Below are positions 43,099 to 52,477 of a stretch of DNA of 64,000 nt, one piece after another. The notes beneath the pieces were generated by a model. It was not told the DNA's origin, made no database searches, and saw only the letters and a program-made list of their open reading frames with translations. The translations under genes and the position numbers were made by a program. The stretch is taken from NCBI RefSeq assembly GCF_000350225.1, contig NW_005179163.1, positions 1-64,000 of the forward strand. The letters run 5' to 3'. Origin of the DNA: Chondrus crispus. Taxonomy: Eukaryota > Rhodophyta > Florideophyceae > Gigartinales > Gigartinaceae. The stretch's first letter is position 1. Every line of letters starts with the position of its first letter.

Positions 43099-44535
43099 TT
43101 ACGCAGCAGGCTTGACAGCGGTGACGGAAACGAGGCGATTATCAATCACCGCTCTTGCTGGGTTCTTAAACCACTCGACAGCAAACGGCACATCCTTGGC
43201 CTTCTGAAAGGTGACGTGAATGCTGCCGTCTTCTTTCTTGACCGGCTCCCTTCGCAACACGGCCAGGTTGGAAAAGTAGTCTATCAGTTTGTCCATACTG
43301 GCCTCCTTGGGGAAGCCCGACACGGCGATGGAGCACAGCTCCTCGTCAGGGTCGACGTCATCTTCACGCACAAGCGCCATGGGGACGGTCTCCTCCTCTG
43401 GGGCGTCGAACAGCTTGTCGATATTGGAGGCTTGAAACTCGACACCCTCCTGACGGTTGTCTATCATGGGCTCCTTGAAGTTTCTCTCTTCCAGCTCGGC
43501 GAGATGCTCGTCCCAGTCGACGATGTACTGCGGGGGCTTCTCTCTCTCCCCACCACGGGCACCGCCTCGTCCGCGTCCGCGCCCGCGTCCCCTCCCGCCA
43601 CGACCACGGCCACGGCCTCGGCCGCCGTCATAGCCGCCACGTCCACCGTAGTCACCGCGGGCACCATTATAGCCTCCACGACCGCTGTTATAGCCTCCAC
43701 GGCCACTGTTATAGCCTCCACGGGCGCCGTCATATCCGCCATAGCCATCGTCATACCCTCTTTGGCCACCGTCATATCCTCCACGGCCATTGTCATAGCC
43801 TCTATGGCCACGATCGTATCCCCCACGGCCATTTTCATAGCCTCTACGGCCACCATCGTATCCCCCCCGGCTGTCGTATCCGGCACGGTCGTAACTGGAA
43901 CCTCCTCCATACGCACCTCTACTCGCAGAAGCACCATACCAGGCGGAACCAGCATCCCCATAAGCAGCATCATCCCGACGATCATGAGCACCTGGTCGCC
44001 TATATCCCCCTCGATCGTACCCGCCCCTTCCGTAATCATCCCTCCCTCCTCCTCTACTATACGCGCCAGCAGACCCGCGGTCGTACCCATCGCGCGAATA
44101 CTCCGCGCCCGCCTGTCCATAGGCGGCATACCCCGCGCTCCTGCGATCATACTGGGCGTAGGCATCCCTCTTACCATAATAGTCCGACGATGACTGCTGA
44201 TACCTGTCGTCCCTTCTGTCAGCGTAGTGGTCCTGCGACTGTCTATAGCGGTGCGAATACTCTCCGTCGGCGTGAGCGTCCTCGTAGCGGGAGCGCTTGG
44301 GCTCGCGCGCGTAGTCGTCGTACCCTGGCGCGCGCTTGTGGCTTGCGTACGGGTCGGAAGGGGCGTACGGGTCGGCGGGGTGCTCGCGCGAGGGCACGTA
44401 GCCGTCGGCCGCGGGGCGCGACGCGCGGGCATAGGGGTCGTAGGCAGGCGCGGGCGCGGGCGTGTCGTACGGATCCCGCCTGTGCCCGCCCGCCGGCGCG
44501 CCGGGTTCGTACGGGTCGCGCTTGTAGCCGGACAT
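43099..44535 (-). CDS. FET-like RNA-binding protein, RGG/RRM paralogue 2
   Basis: A 478-residue single-exon paralogue of the protein at 34789-36105, on the same strand about 7 kb away. It has the same order: MSGYKRDPYEPGAP with DPYA/DPYD repeats, a long Gly/Tyr/Arg region with RGGYDG and RGGYNSG units, a GRGRGRGG block, then YIVDWDEHLAELEERNF and the RRM-like CSIAVSGFPKEASMDKLIDYFSNLAVL, ending AVKPAA. The linker and the RRM are about three-quarters identical to paralogue 1, while the repeat region has changed in length. RNA binding and condensate formation are inferred from composition. A GTAAGT overlaps the stop codon (GCGTAAGT), but the paralogue ends at the same place, so the stop is taken as real. 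Confidence 0.85.
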   Translation of the reverse strand: MSGYKRDPYEPGAPAGGHRRDPYDTPAPAPAYDPYARASRPAADGYVPSREHPADPYAPSDPYASHKRAPGYDDYAREPKRSRYEDAHADGEYSHRYRQSQDHYADRRDDRYQQSSSDYYGKRDAYAQYDRRSAGYAAYGQAGAEYSRDGYDRGSAGAYSRGGGRDDYGRGGYDRGGYRRPGAHDRRDDAAYGDAGSAWYGASASRGAYGGGSSYDRAGYDSRGGYDGGRRGYENGRGGYDRGHRGYDNGRGGYDGGQRGYDDGYGGYDGARGGYNSGRGGYNSGRGGYNGARGDYGGRGGYDGGRGRGRGRGGRGRGRGRGRGGARGGEREKPPQYIVDWDEHLAELEERNFKEPMIDNRQEGVEFQASNIDKLFDAPEEETVPMALVREDDVDPDEELCSIAVSGFPKEASMDKLIDYFSNLAVLRREPVKKEDGSIHVTFQKAKDVPFAVEWFKNPARAVIDNRLVSVTAVKPAA

Positions 44536-45083
44536 AGTTGCTGGCGGTGGGGATGGGCGACGGTAAGATGGGGGGCGGGGCGGGGGAGGGGCAAGGCCTG
44601 GCGTGGGAGAAACTCCGGGAGACGCTTTGTAGGGAATCAGCTCGGCTCGGGTGCGTGGAAGGGAGGTCATGGAGTGGAGTGCGACCCTTGAGATTGGGCG
44701 GGTACAGTATCAGTGGTCTGAGGGGGCGAACCCGGAGGGGGCGCAGGTGTTTGTGGGGAGGAGCTAGAGATGCATGCATGCATCACTGGATTCAGTTCCC
44801 GGGCGGCCAATTGTGCACGCACACGTGCCATTTCTGTGAAGCCGTTGACTGTACAATATTGTAGTGTAAAAAGCGTGAAATGTAGCGTACAGTATGTCTC
44901 TCTACTTACAGCATCGGTGTATGCCGTTTGTTTAACTTAATTGTGGGTTTACGCAATCAGCTTTTCAGAAAAGGATTTCACAATTTTTTAGATTTCCAAT
45001 TCCAGAAAAGTGCTTTCCTGAAAAGCAAATTTTATGTAAAAGATGTGCATTACGCAAAACGACTATCCGTTACAGTTGTGAGT
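44536..45083. other. promoter of paralogue 2 and AT-rich left flank of Harbinger element 2
   Basis: The first 300 bases are GC-rich leader and promoter of the RGG/RRM gene. From about 44940 the sequence turns AT-rich and includes gtttacgcaatcagcttttc, which resembles the inverted end near 48230. Confidence 0.4.
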
Positions 45084-45678
45084 GGGCGACTCCGAAAAAC
45101 ATAAATTGTGTACACACAAATTTCCTTGTGTATGTGTGTCGTATTTTGTGCCTTGGCACGGAAATGCATGTGAACAAAAATTTGTGTAAGACACATTTAA
45201 TGCCAATTCACCCTCAGTGAGGTGTCAGCACGCCGGCGGACGGATTGCGGTACCCCCTTCACGCCCTATCCTATGATACTGACGAAGGAGCCGCCGGCTT
45301 GGGGACAAATATCGGGTGCCGGCTCCTCGTCGGAGTCGGCAACATGAGCCATGTAGACGTTGGGCTGCGGGGTTGGACAGCGGCTGATACGACGGAGGGA
45401 AAGTGTGGAGGGAGGCCAGATCGAAATAGGAATGAGGTTGCCGAGGGGTGGGATGGGTTGATCGGACAGATCGCAGAGAAATATTTGAGCACATGGTATG
45501 ATATAGGGTGGTATAGGTGGGTGCGGATGTGCGTTTGTGTCTGTGCACAAACAATTACATCGGGAGGGGAACGAAGAGCAAATCGGCGGTTTGTGTATGC
45601 ACAAACACCTCCGACTCAATCAAAATCGGCAGATTTGCGCATACACAAAATGTGTTTTTATGTTTTTCGGAGTCGCCC
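45084..45678. mobile_element. 595-bp element with 22-bp terminal inverted repeats
   Basis: The left end starts GGGCGACTCCGAAAAACATA at 45084; the right end is the exact inverse, finishing at 45678 (22 identical terminal bases). AGT precedes the left end and follows the right end, a 3-bp target-site duplication as in PIF/Harbinger elements. Terminal regions are AT-rich with TGTGTA/TACACA motifs, while the core (about 45230-45500) is GC-richer. It has no coding capacity that I can support. It lies about 60 bp upstream of the decayed transposase at 45740, possibly nested in that element. Confidence 0.8.
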
Positions 45679-45739
45679 AGTATTAGCATAAAAGGCTCAA
45701 AAGTCGTAATGACAAGTAGAATAGGTACTGCACAAAAAC

Positions 45740-46903
45740 ATGAGTCTAGGACGTCAGAGAGACCACTCCTACGCGCCGACGGCAATCAGGAAGCAGACAT
45801 GGGAAGTTGCTGCCTATGTGTTAATGCGGGGGCGTCAGGCTAGCCGTAACAACAGCGTTTCACTTTCAAATGTCCTATTACAAGCATTGGAAGAGTATCA
45901 GAGTCATTCAGTAGAGGGTCAACGATTCATTTTACGAGCTAACCGTATCTCTTTGTCAAATTTCTCTTTCAAGCTCAACTCCTTAACCGAACTGGATTGT
46001 CTGCGTCTATTTAGATTTAGAAAAGAACATCTAATTCAAATGGTTGAAGCAATAGCGTGGTCTCCTTTTAAAGGTACTACTACACGCAACAGGTACTCGT
46101 GCAATCCGATGTTGGTGACGTGTATAATCTTGAGACGAATGAGCACTCCCGCTCGCTGGAGTGACATGGAAATTATGTTCGGTAGGCATGCACCACAGCT
46201 ATCGGAGATATTTTGGGAAGGTCTGGAAAGGTTCTTGAGTACAAGAAAAGAGCTACTTACAGGGCCAATACAAGAGTCTTTCATACATCGAAATGCATGC
46301 AGATTTGCGGCAGCCATACATAGAAAAAGTGATGCGTTCGACAACTGCATATGATTCATAGACGGCACCGTCATTGCCGTTGCGCGTCCCGGTGATGCAA
46401 AGGCACAAAACGTGGCATATAATGGTCACAAGAGGAAACACGCGTTGAAGTACCAGGCTATAACGACCCCTGACGGCCTGATACTGCATGTATATGGTCC
46501 AACAGAGGGACGCAGGCATGATTGGACGCTTTATGTAAGGAGTGGAATTGACGAGATGTTGGATGAGATGTTGTTTGTCAATGGTATACAGTACTGCCTG
46601 TATGGAGATTCTGGCTACAACATACGTTCATTCATGGAGGTACCGTTCCAGGGGTCCAATCTGACAAACTATCAGAAGGCCCTCAACATGGCAATGTCAA
46701 AAGTGCGAGTGACCGTTGAGTGGATTTTCAAGCAGGTGAAGCTTTATTGGACTACCGTAGACTTCAAGCGCAAGATTCGTATAGCGGAATCACCGGTAGG
46801 AGCAATTTATTTGGCATCTATGCTTCTAACCAACATGAGGAACTGTGTTTACCCGAACACAATTTCGCAGTACTTCGACTGTGCACCGCCTCCTCTCAGC
46901 TGA
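45740..46903 (+). pseudogene. PIF/Harbinger transposase with a premature stop (element 2)
   Basis: This frame aligns with the intact transposase of element 1. Shared segments include TTRNRYSCNPMLVTCIILRR, GRHAPQLSEIFWEGL, NGHKRKHALKYQAI, GPTEGRRHDW (second Asp), DSGYNIRSFMEVPFQGS and VRVTVEWIFKQVK (Glu). A TGA at 46352-46354 interrupts it exactly where element 1 has the Gly of CVGFIDGT, and the frame continues open afterwards to a stop at 46901-46903. A single G-to-T change explains the stop. The catalytic residues are otherwise still present. It is described as broken; no repair is implied. Confidence 0.85.
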
Positions 46904-47073
46904 TACCTCCACAAAAACGACTCCCTCCCTGCCCGGGGCCCGTAGGGCGAAGGGACCAGAAGCCCAAGGGCCCCCGACAGGGCCTCCAGCGACATTTAAA
47001 GCTTGAAAAGGCCTGAGAATGGCCGACAGACTCCCGTAATCAGTAAAACAACCTTTATTCGGCTACTGCAAAC

Positions 47074-47947
47074 CTACTTCTTTCCGGTGAATGCCTCAAT
47101 CATGAGGCCGAATTTTTCCATCTCGAGTTTGTCGTGCGCATTGCGGTCCTCGCGCCTCTGCTCGCGCTCTTCTGCCCGCTCCATCCGCTCCATTTGCATG
47201 CGCTCGCGATCTAGCGCAAGGCGTTCACGCTCAGCGTCAATGAAAGCCATGTCAGCCTCCTTCAGAGACTAGCCAAGGCTGAGGAGACCCACACCTCCAT
47301 GTAAATCGATCTTTCTGCGTTTTACCCTCCCCTTTCCCGTCACACAAAGAACCTCCTCACCATCCGCATTTTCATCTCCACTTCCGGTTGTACCCTTCCT
47401 TGCCAAGGCCTTAGCAACCAAGGCCCGCCCAATCTGCTCCTTGCGCTCTTCTTTTTTCCTCCTGCGCCACTTTGGTGCACTCCTTCGCGTTCTTGATGTC
47501 CTTCTGCGCTTCAAGCATCCCACCTAGAATCTCATCCAGCTCACCCACCTCACCGCCAATCCCTGACATGCGCCGCTCGGAGTTGTCCTTGCGCTCAAAC
47601 GCATCCATAAGCTTCTTGAACCGGTCTTGCAGGCGCTTGCACGTGACCTTAGCTGATAAGTTAGGGTTGAGATTCGCTCGCTCGGCGGCCTGTGCAAAGC
47701 TACTCTGAACCTCACCATACTTTGCGACGTGTGCATTGATAGCACTCACCTCCCTGACGATTATAAGATCATCTTCAGGCGTGAAAGTGGGGCGACGTCC
47801 AGGTTTGGCCTTCCTGTTGCTTCCCGTCGCACTGTCATCACTGGAATTGCCAACAGGGGGAGTGGATGGAGAGCGCGGAGAGGGGATACACAAGGGAGAA
47901 GGAGACGCTTTCTTGGAGGAAGGGGAAGGGGAATTGACTTGCGCCAT
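47074..47947 (-). pseudogene. Myb/SANT-like gene of Harbinger element 2, frameshifted
   Basis: This is the relative of the Myb-like gene of element 1. From the ATG at 47947 it reads MAQVNSPSPSSKKASPSP, then the conserved FTPEDDLIIVREVSAINAHVAKYG and CKRLQDRFKKL. The reading frame is lost near 47440: the original frame ends at 47411, while the rest continues in another frame to about 47269. A further in-frame stop there separates it from the conserved tail (SLKEADMAFIDAERERLALD, ending MEKFGLMIEAFTGKK at 47074). At least one frameshift and one stop are therefore present. It converges with the broken transposase, the same layout as element 1. Confidence 0.8.
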
Positions 47948-48326
47948 GGTGCGGAGAGAGAGGACGTTTTGGTTTGGGTAGGGGATGTTGTGCAGTGTTT
48001 GTCCCGTTCGGTGTCCGGGTTGACACTTTATGCCTCGAAACCTCAACTCCCGCCATTTCATCTCCACGTGTATACGTTGTGCTTGTTCTGAGCTGCAGAA
48101 ACGATTTCACTATTTGGTCACATGTGAGCAATAATAATCACATGCCAGGACAGAATTTCCGCAACGTGGCACAGCTGTGTAATTCTATTTCTGAAAAGCG
48201 CAATTTCAATTCGCGAAAACTGGGTGCGTAAACTCTCTAATGTGTACCTTATCATATACCTTACATCTTTATTTACAACAGAGCTAAGACCTTAGGATAT
48301 GCCCCTACGCGATATACCCTGGGAGA

Positions 48327-48372
48327 AAGATAAAGATACTTGTAGTAGTGCCACTACAAGTATCTTTATCTT
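48327..48372. repeat. perfect hairpin 1 (20-bp arms, 6-nt loop)
   Basis: Arms AAGATAAAGATACTTGTAGT (48327-48346) and its exact reverse complement (48353-48372), loop AGTGCC. Confidence 0.9.
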
Positions 48373-48422
48373 CCACACGTGCACTTCCAAAGCCGCCAGC
48401 AGCTTTGAAAGTGCACGTGTGG
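48373..48422. repeat. hairpin 2 (21-bp arms, one mismatch, 8-nt loop)
   Basis: Left arm CCACACGTGCACTTCCAAAG plus one base (48373-48393); right arm 48402-48422 is its reverse complement with one mismatch (a C/A opposition in the TTCC/GAAA part). It begins at the base after hairpin 1 ends. Confidence 0.88.
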
Positions 48423-48774
48423 CAGGCCTGCATTCGCGAGAACCCGGCATTCGCCGACATCGTCCCACTGACAGTCGTTCTTCAGCGAACACATTGCTGG
48501 TGCTGTAAGTCGCACTCTGCCCGCCATTAGTGCGGTCTGCCGTAAATTATACACCCGTCGAGCCATTTGCGTCTTCTCGGACATTGTACTGCGCCCCGCA
48601 CTATTTACAACACCCGAGTGCGCATGCTCATTCCTCCGTCACGTCTCTCAAACACCGTCTTCGTCAACGCCGCTCCAACACCCTTTCCCATCTCCACGCC
48701 GCACGCGCCGCCCGCATCTTGCGCGAAACGCCCGCTTGCGCACACGTGCGCCGCAGCAGCCCGCGCCTGCGCAA

Positions 48775-49365
48775 ATGGTGAGCCCGTCGCACCGCGCCTG
48801 CCGCCTGCGCACCTTTCCGCTGTCGACGCCATGCTAACCCGCCCCTGCTTGCATCCGCGCGCGCGCCCAGATCCACTGGCTGCTCCTGATCAGCCGGCAA
48901 GGCAAGGTCCGCCTATCAAAATGGTTTGAGCCGTACAAAGAGGCGGAGCGCGCCGAGATCAAGCGCGACGTCGTGTCCATGGTGCTGCCGCGGACGTCGA
49001 AGATGTGCAACGTCGTCGACCGCGCCGACGAGAAAGTCGTCTACAAGCGCTACGCTAGCCTCTACTTCGTCGCGTGCACCGACCGCGATGATAACGAGCT
49101 GCTCACCATGGAGCTGCTGCACATGTTTGTCGAGGTCCTCGACTCGTACTTTGGCAACGTGTGCGAGCTGGATTTGATCTTCAACTTTACCCGTTCGTAC
49201 TGGGTCCTCGACGAGATCTTCATCTCCGGCGAGCTGCAGGAGTGTAGCAAGGCCGCCATTTTGGCCGCAGCGCAAGCGAGCGACGCCGCGGCAGAGCCCG
49301 TTCCGGAATTTGGACCACGCTCCATGCAACCGCCGCAATCCAAGTCTTCGGCGAGGAGGAGATAG
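48775..49365 (+). CDS. AP1S: AP-1 clathrin adaptor complex sigma subunit
   Basis: Small (sigma) subunit of the AP-1 adaptor, which sorts cargo between trans-Golgi and endosomes with clathrin. The conserved chain starts IHWLLLISRQGKVRLSKWF, then KVVYKRYASLYFVACTD, ELLHMFVEVLDSYFGNVCEL and ILDE-like VLDEIFISGELQE. The wording LLISRQGKVRL is AP-1-type rather than AP-2. There is no ATG before the isoleucine in the same exon. An acceptor (cgcccag) ends at 48870, and an ATG at 48775-48777 is followed directly by the donor GTGAGC, so coding exon 1 is the ATG alone and the intron is 93 nt. The product is then 165 residues, near the usual 155-165. The C-terminal 35 residues are Ala/Pro-rich and not conserved. 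Confidence 0.9.
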
Positions 49366-49480
49366 TGAATAGATTAAACAAAATGTTCCATAAGCCGTTT
49401 GCAAAATTCTCCCTTGGTTTTACCCCGTGATGAGCATCAATCACTCTATCTTCGCTGTCAAGCTTTGAACCACACATCGG

Positions 49481-50584
49481 ATGAGTTTACATTGCATCCG
49501 TCGTGCTCTTCCGGCAGGGATACAAGCAAGCCCGCATGCCCTTATCCATCAGTCCTCTCACCATGGATCGATACCACACCTCACCAGATCACTCACCTCA
49601 CACAGACCCATAGCGGCTTCTTTAGGTCGCAAAACAAGACATCGACGCATCCAGGATGGGGACGGTGTCTGCGCCGCCTATTGCGTGAGCGCGCCCGTAT
49701 CCCTAACTGCAGTGAGCAACCACTTCAAGTCGCGAAACTTTTCGATCCACCTCGAAAAGGAAAACCTCCTCTTCAAGAGCACTGGCTTCAACCTCTATTC
49801 CGGCGACGTCGCGCATCTCCCCCTCCAGTCCGTGGGCACCAGCGCCTACCATGGCCATGCATTCTTCTTCAGCTCGGGCGCAGCTGTGTTCTGGGGACTC
49901 CCCATCAGTGTCAGGAGGCAGCTTCTCGACTCCCTGGCCAACTTTCAGGACCGATCCACACCGCCTATCCTCCACTCCTTACGCACCAAACACACGCTGC
50001 CGCTCGCAATGGAACAGTTTGACCACGAATTCAACTACATCGTCGACGGGACGCGCAAAACGGCGACTTTCAAGAACGACGCCATCCAACTGTCCAGTTT
50101 CTCCGATGCCACGCAGCTGGTGGCCTTGTCGTACGGGCTGGCGCAATCGGTCAAGCTGCTGCTATTCGAGGAGGAGATCGACAACCTGGTCAAGCGGACG
50201 CGCACGCTGCCGGACGAGCTGGCGCGGGACGGGAAGATCCAGCTGTCGCAGCGGGACTTGAAACGGCTCATCGGCGAGCTGCTGGCGGCGCGCTACTCGG
50301 TCAATCTCGTGTCGGACATCATGGACACACCAGAATTTTTCTGGAAGCACGCAGAGTTGGAGGGCTTGCATGTCGAGTGTGCTAGGGAAGTGGAGCTCAG
50401 GCAGCGCGCGCGCATTTTGAATACGAGGACGCAGGTGATTAAGGATGCGCTGGATATTCTGAATAATGAGCTGTCGTCGTCGTCGTCGGACAGGGTGGAA
50501 CGCGCCATCTTGTTCCTGATCGCCGTCGAGGTAGTGCTCGAACTGGGCAGGCTCGTACCGAGTGCGGTTCAAATGTTTAGATAG
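49481..50584 (+). CDS. DUF155/RMND1 family protein (mitochondrial)
   Basis: A 367-residue protein. Family hallmarks are AAYCVSAPVSLTAVSNHF, AFFFSSGAAVFWGLP, the segment ALSYGLAQSVKLLLFEEEIDNLVKRT (KLxxFEExID motif), then SVNLVSDIMDTPEFFWKHAELEGLH (NLxSDxLDTPxFFWE motif), and a C-terminal hydrophobic segment AILFLIAVEVVLELGRLV that anchors the protein. Yeast Rmd8/Rmd1-type and human RMND1 members sit in the mitochondrial inner membrane; the human protein supports mitochondrial translation. The N-terminus from ATG 49481 is basic and Ser/His/Arg-rich, fitting a presequence. It lies 115 bp downstream of the AP-1 sigma stop codon on the same strand. Internal start codons are less likely because they remove the presequence. 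Confidence 0.85.
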   Translation: MSLHCIRRALPAGIQASPHALIHQSSHHGSIPHLTRSLTSHRPIAASLGRKTRHRRIQDGDGVCAAYCVSAPVSLTAVSNHFKSRNFSIHLEKENLLFKSTGFNLYSGDVAHLPLQSVGTSAYHGHAFFFSSGAAVFWGLPISVRRQLLDSLANFQDRSTPPILHSLRTKHTLPLAMEQFDHEFNYIVDGTRKTATFKNDAIQLSSFSDATQLVALSYGLAQSVKLLLFEEEIDNLVKRTRTLPDELARDGKIQLSQRDLKRLIGELLAARYSVNLVSDIMDTPEFFWKHAELEGLHVECAREVELRQRARILNTRTQVIKDALDILNNELSSSSSDRVERAILFLIAVEVVLELGRLVPSAVQMFR

Positions 50585-51018
50585 AGGTCTCGGTGAGGTG
50601 TTGTGGTGGCTCGTTTGCTGTTGGCGGGGTGGGGTGCGCACAAGCGATGGCTACTAGGCTTACCATTGGTCATGATGGGCAGTCGCAGGCGTTACAGGCT
50701 ACGGCAACGGGTTAAGAGTGCGGCAGGGAAACAACCACGGGAGCTGCGCGAGAGCGAATCTCCATCGCCAATTGCTGAATTCGTGCATCAACTCATACTG
50801 TACAGTACTACAGATTTCAGGGATTTTTTTTTGCAGGCAATTTGCTTCCGCCTGCAGTAGGGGATATCACAAACATCTCCCAAGGCTATCCACGGCACAA
50901 GAGCGCATCATCTCCACGGCAAAGACTGTCGAGCACTGCCGATCTACCTTCGTGGCGGTGGTGCTGCGGTGTGAAATAACGAGCAAACCAAATACCCAGC
51001 CTGCACAACCAGCAGACG
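50585..51018. other. intergenic region upstream of ClpS
   Basis: About 430 bp, no gene recognised. It contains the promoter of the ClpS gene. Confidence 0.4.
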
Positions 51019-51459
51019 ATGTCGTCACCAGCCTTCACACCGACGCTGTCGGCCTTCTTCGGCCAAGCGGCCGCCCCGCGCGGGGCCGTTTGCCGCACGC
51101 CGGCGAGCGCTCGGGTCTCCCCTCGCATGGTGAGCGCGCCCGTCAAGAAGCCTGCCACCAAAACGAAGCCTAAACCAACTGTGGAGCGACAGACGAAAAT
51201 GCCGCCCATGTACCGGCTGTACATCTACAACGACCCGGTGAACACGCGCGAGCGTGTGGTGGACGTGCTAATCAAGACGTGCCAGGGGTTGACGTTTTCG
51301 CGTGCGTACTCGGCAATGCAGGAGGCACACGAGAACGGGCGCGGAATGGTGCTGGTGGTGTGCCAGGAGATTGCGGAGCACTACTGCGCGACGATTAATG
51401 GCGGTAAGTTAAGTTTTATTGGCGCAGCCTTGGGTTACGGGGAGCGAACGGATGACTGA
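51019..51459 (+). CDS. CLPS: ATP-dependent Clp protease adaptor ClpS, plastid
   Basis: A 146-residue adaptor that delivers N-degron substrates to the plastid ClpC/ClpP protease. Residues 1-55 form a Ser/Ala/Arg-rich transit peptide (MSSPAFTPTLSAFFGQAAAP). The ClpS core follows: YRLYIYNDPVNTRERVVDVLIKTCQGLTFSRAYSAMQEAHENGRG, with the substrate-pocket region YNDPVNT/RVV and the helix YSAMQEAHENGRGMVLVV. The tail ATINGGKLSFIGAALGYGERTDD differs from the usual short ClpS end. A GTAAGT-like site overlaps INGGK, with an AG 24 bases later in the same frame, but a 24-nt intron seems too short to be real. The start ATG is the first in frame. Confidence 0.9.
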   Translation: MSSPAFTPTLSAFFGQAAAPRGAVCRTPASARVSPRMVSAPVKKPATKTKPKPTVERQTKMPPMYRLYIYNDPVNTRERVVDVLIKTCQGLTFSRAYSAMQEAHENGRGMVLVVCQEIAEHYCATINGGKLSFIGAALGYGERTDD

Positions 51460-51780
51460 CAATAGAGGGTGTACTGTGTTGTGGGTGACTTGTAGAGGGA
51501 GTTTTGAGCACGATTGAGCCGGATAGTTAGGCGGTGTTGCCCACCTGTTGGTTTAACAGTTTGTATATTTTGGGCGAGCTTTAGAGCGTGGCAGGGCAGC
51601 GCTTGGGCGACGCACGTAGATCTGGCATTGCAGTAGAGCACGAGTAGGGCACGAACTGAGTCTTGACGCCGCAATCAATGAATGCTTATTGAGTGACATA
51701 GACGGCGGGCAAAACACAGCACGCGCACTCCTTCGGCGCTTTGCCGGACGGGACGCGACGAAAATTGAACAGTGAAGCAG
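51460..51780. other. convergent intergenic region
   Basis: About 320 bp between the convergent ClpS and four-TM genes. No other feature recognised. Confidence 0.45.
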
Positions 51781-52477
51781 TTACGATAGCGTGCGGCTTG
51801 GGTCGACGCCGCGCCTCTTGATCATGGGGTAGGCGGTCAAAAAGAGACACAGCGATGCGGACGCGAACAGCACGAGGTCAACAAAGACGGTGAACCAAAA
51901 CGCGACATCGACGCTACACATGCAGGTATTACCGCTCTCCCGCACGCCCTGCGGCACGAGCGTAACGCAGTCGTTCCTGTCACACTCTCCCTGCGTCTTC
52001 ACAATGGAGGTGACATCGAGACACACAGCCACGAGCGCGGCGACAGCGACGGCTGCCAGGGCGACGACGAAGACCCTGCGCGCGGTGCGCGGCGGGAAGA
52101 CGGCGGCGAGCAGGGCGAACGAGAATGCGCAGAGGACACCGAGCAGGGCGGCGACGATGCGGACGGCGGAGTTGGGCGTGGGCCAGCCCGCGGCGAGCGC
52201 GTACGCGAAGATGGGGCGCGTCGCGTGCTCGGAGGCCTCCCGGATCAGGTCCGGGACCGCGGAGACCGGGCGGAAGAAGGCGCGGCGCGCGGGCACCGAC
52301 GGGCCGATCACCGCGATAGACCAGCACGTCCACGTGAGCAGCAGCGTCGCGCAGGTCTGGGGGCGGTCAGCGAGGGAGAGGGCGGAGCGGCAAGGGAGGG
52401 AAGCGCGGGGGGCGCCAGGTGTCACGTACCGCCAGTAGGAAGAAGGTCGCGCCGAAGAAGAAGTACGACTTGGACAT
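51781..52477 (-). CDS. four-TM membrane protein of unknown family
   Basis: Two exons, 52430-52477 and 51781-52356, across a 73-nt phase-0 intron (donor GTACGT, acceptor CCCCAG). The 207-residue product starts MSKSYFFFGATFFLLA|TCATLLLTW; the splice falls inside TM1. Transmembrane segments are about 5-34, 80-103, 110-130 and 165-192. The loop between TM3 and TM4 has four cysteines (GECDRNDC, NTCMCS). This resembles small tetraspan proteins (claudin- or MARVEL-like topology) but no family motif was identified. The intron was chosen because it joins a signal-anchor-like first exon to the hydrophobic continuation. GC-rich, typical of the housekeeping islands here. Confidence 0.6.

Larger units (their letters stand above)
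47948..48774. other. region with two tandem hairpins upstream of AP-1 sigma
   Basis: It contains the likely right end of Harbinger element 2 (near 48230, tgggtgcgtaaactc), the two hairpins at 48327-48422 and, from about 48600, the C-rich leader of the AP-1 sigma gene. No other gene recognised. Confidence 0.45.

Noticed and set aside
51412..51440. 24-nt intron at the ClpS 3' end
   Set aside because: GT..AG ends are present and in frame, but the length is below any plausible spliceosomal intron here.
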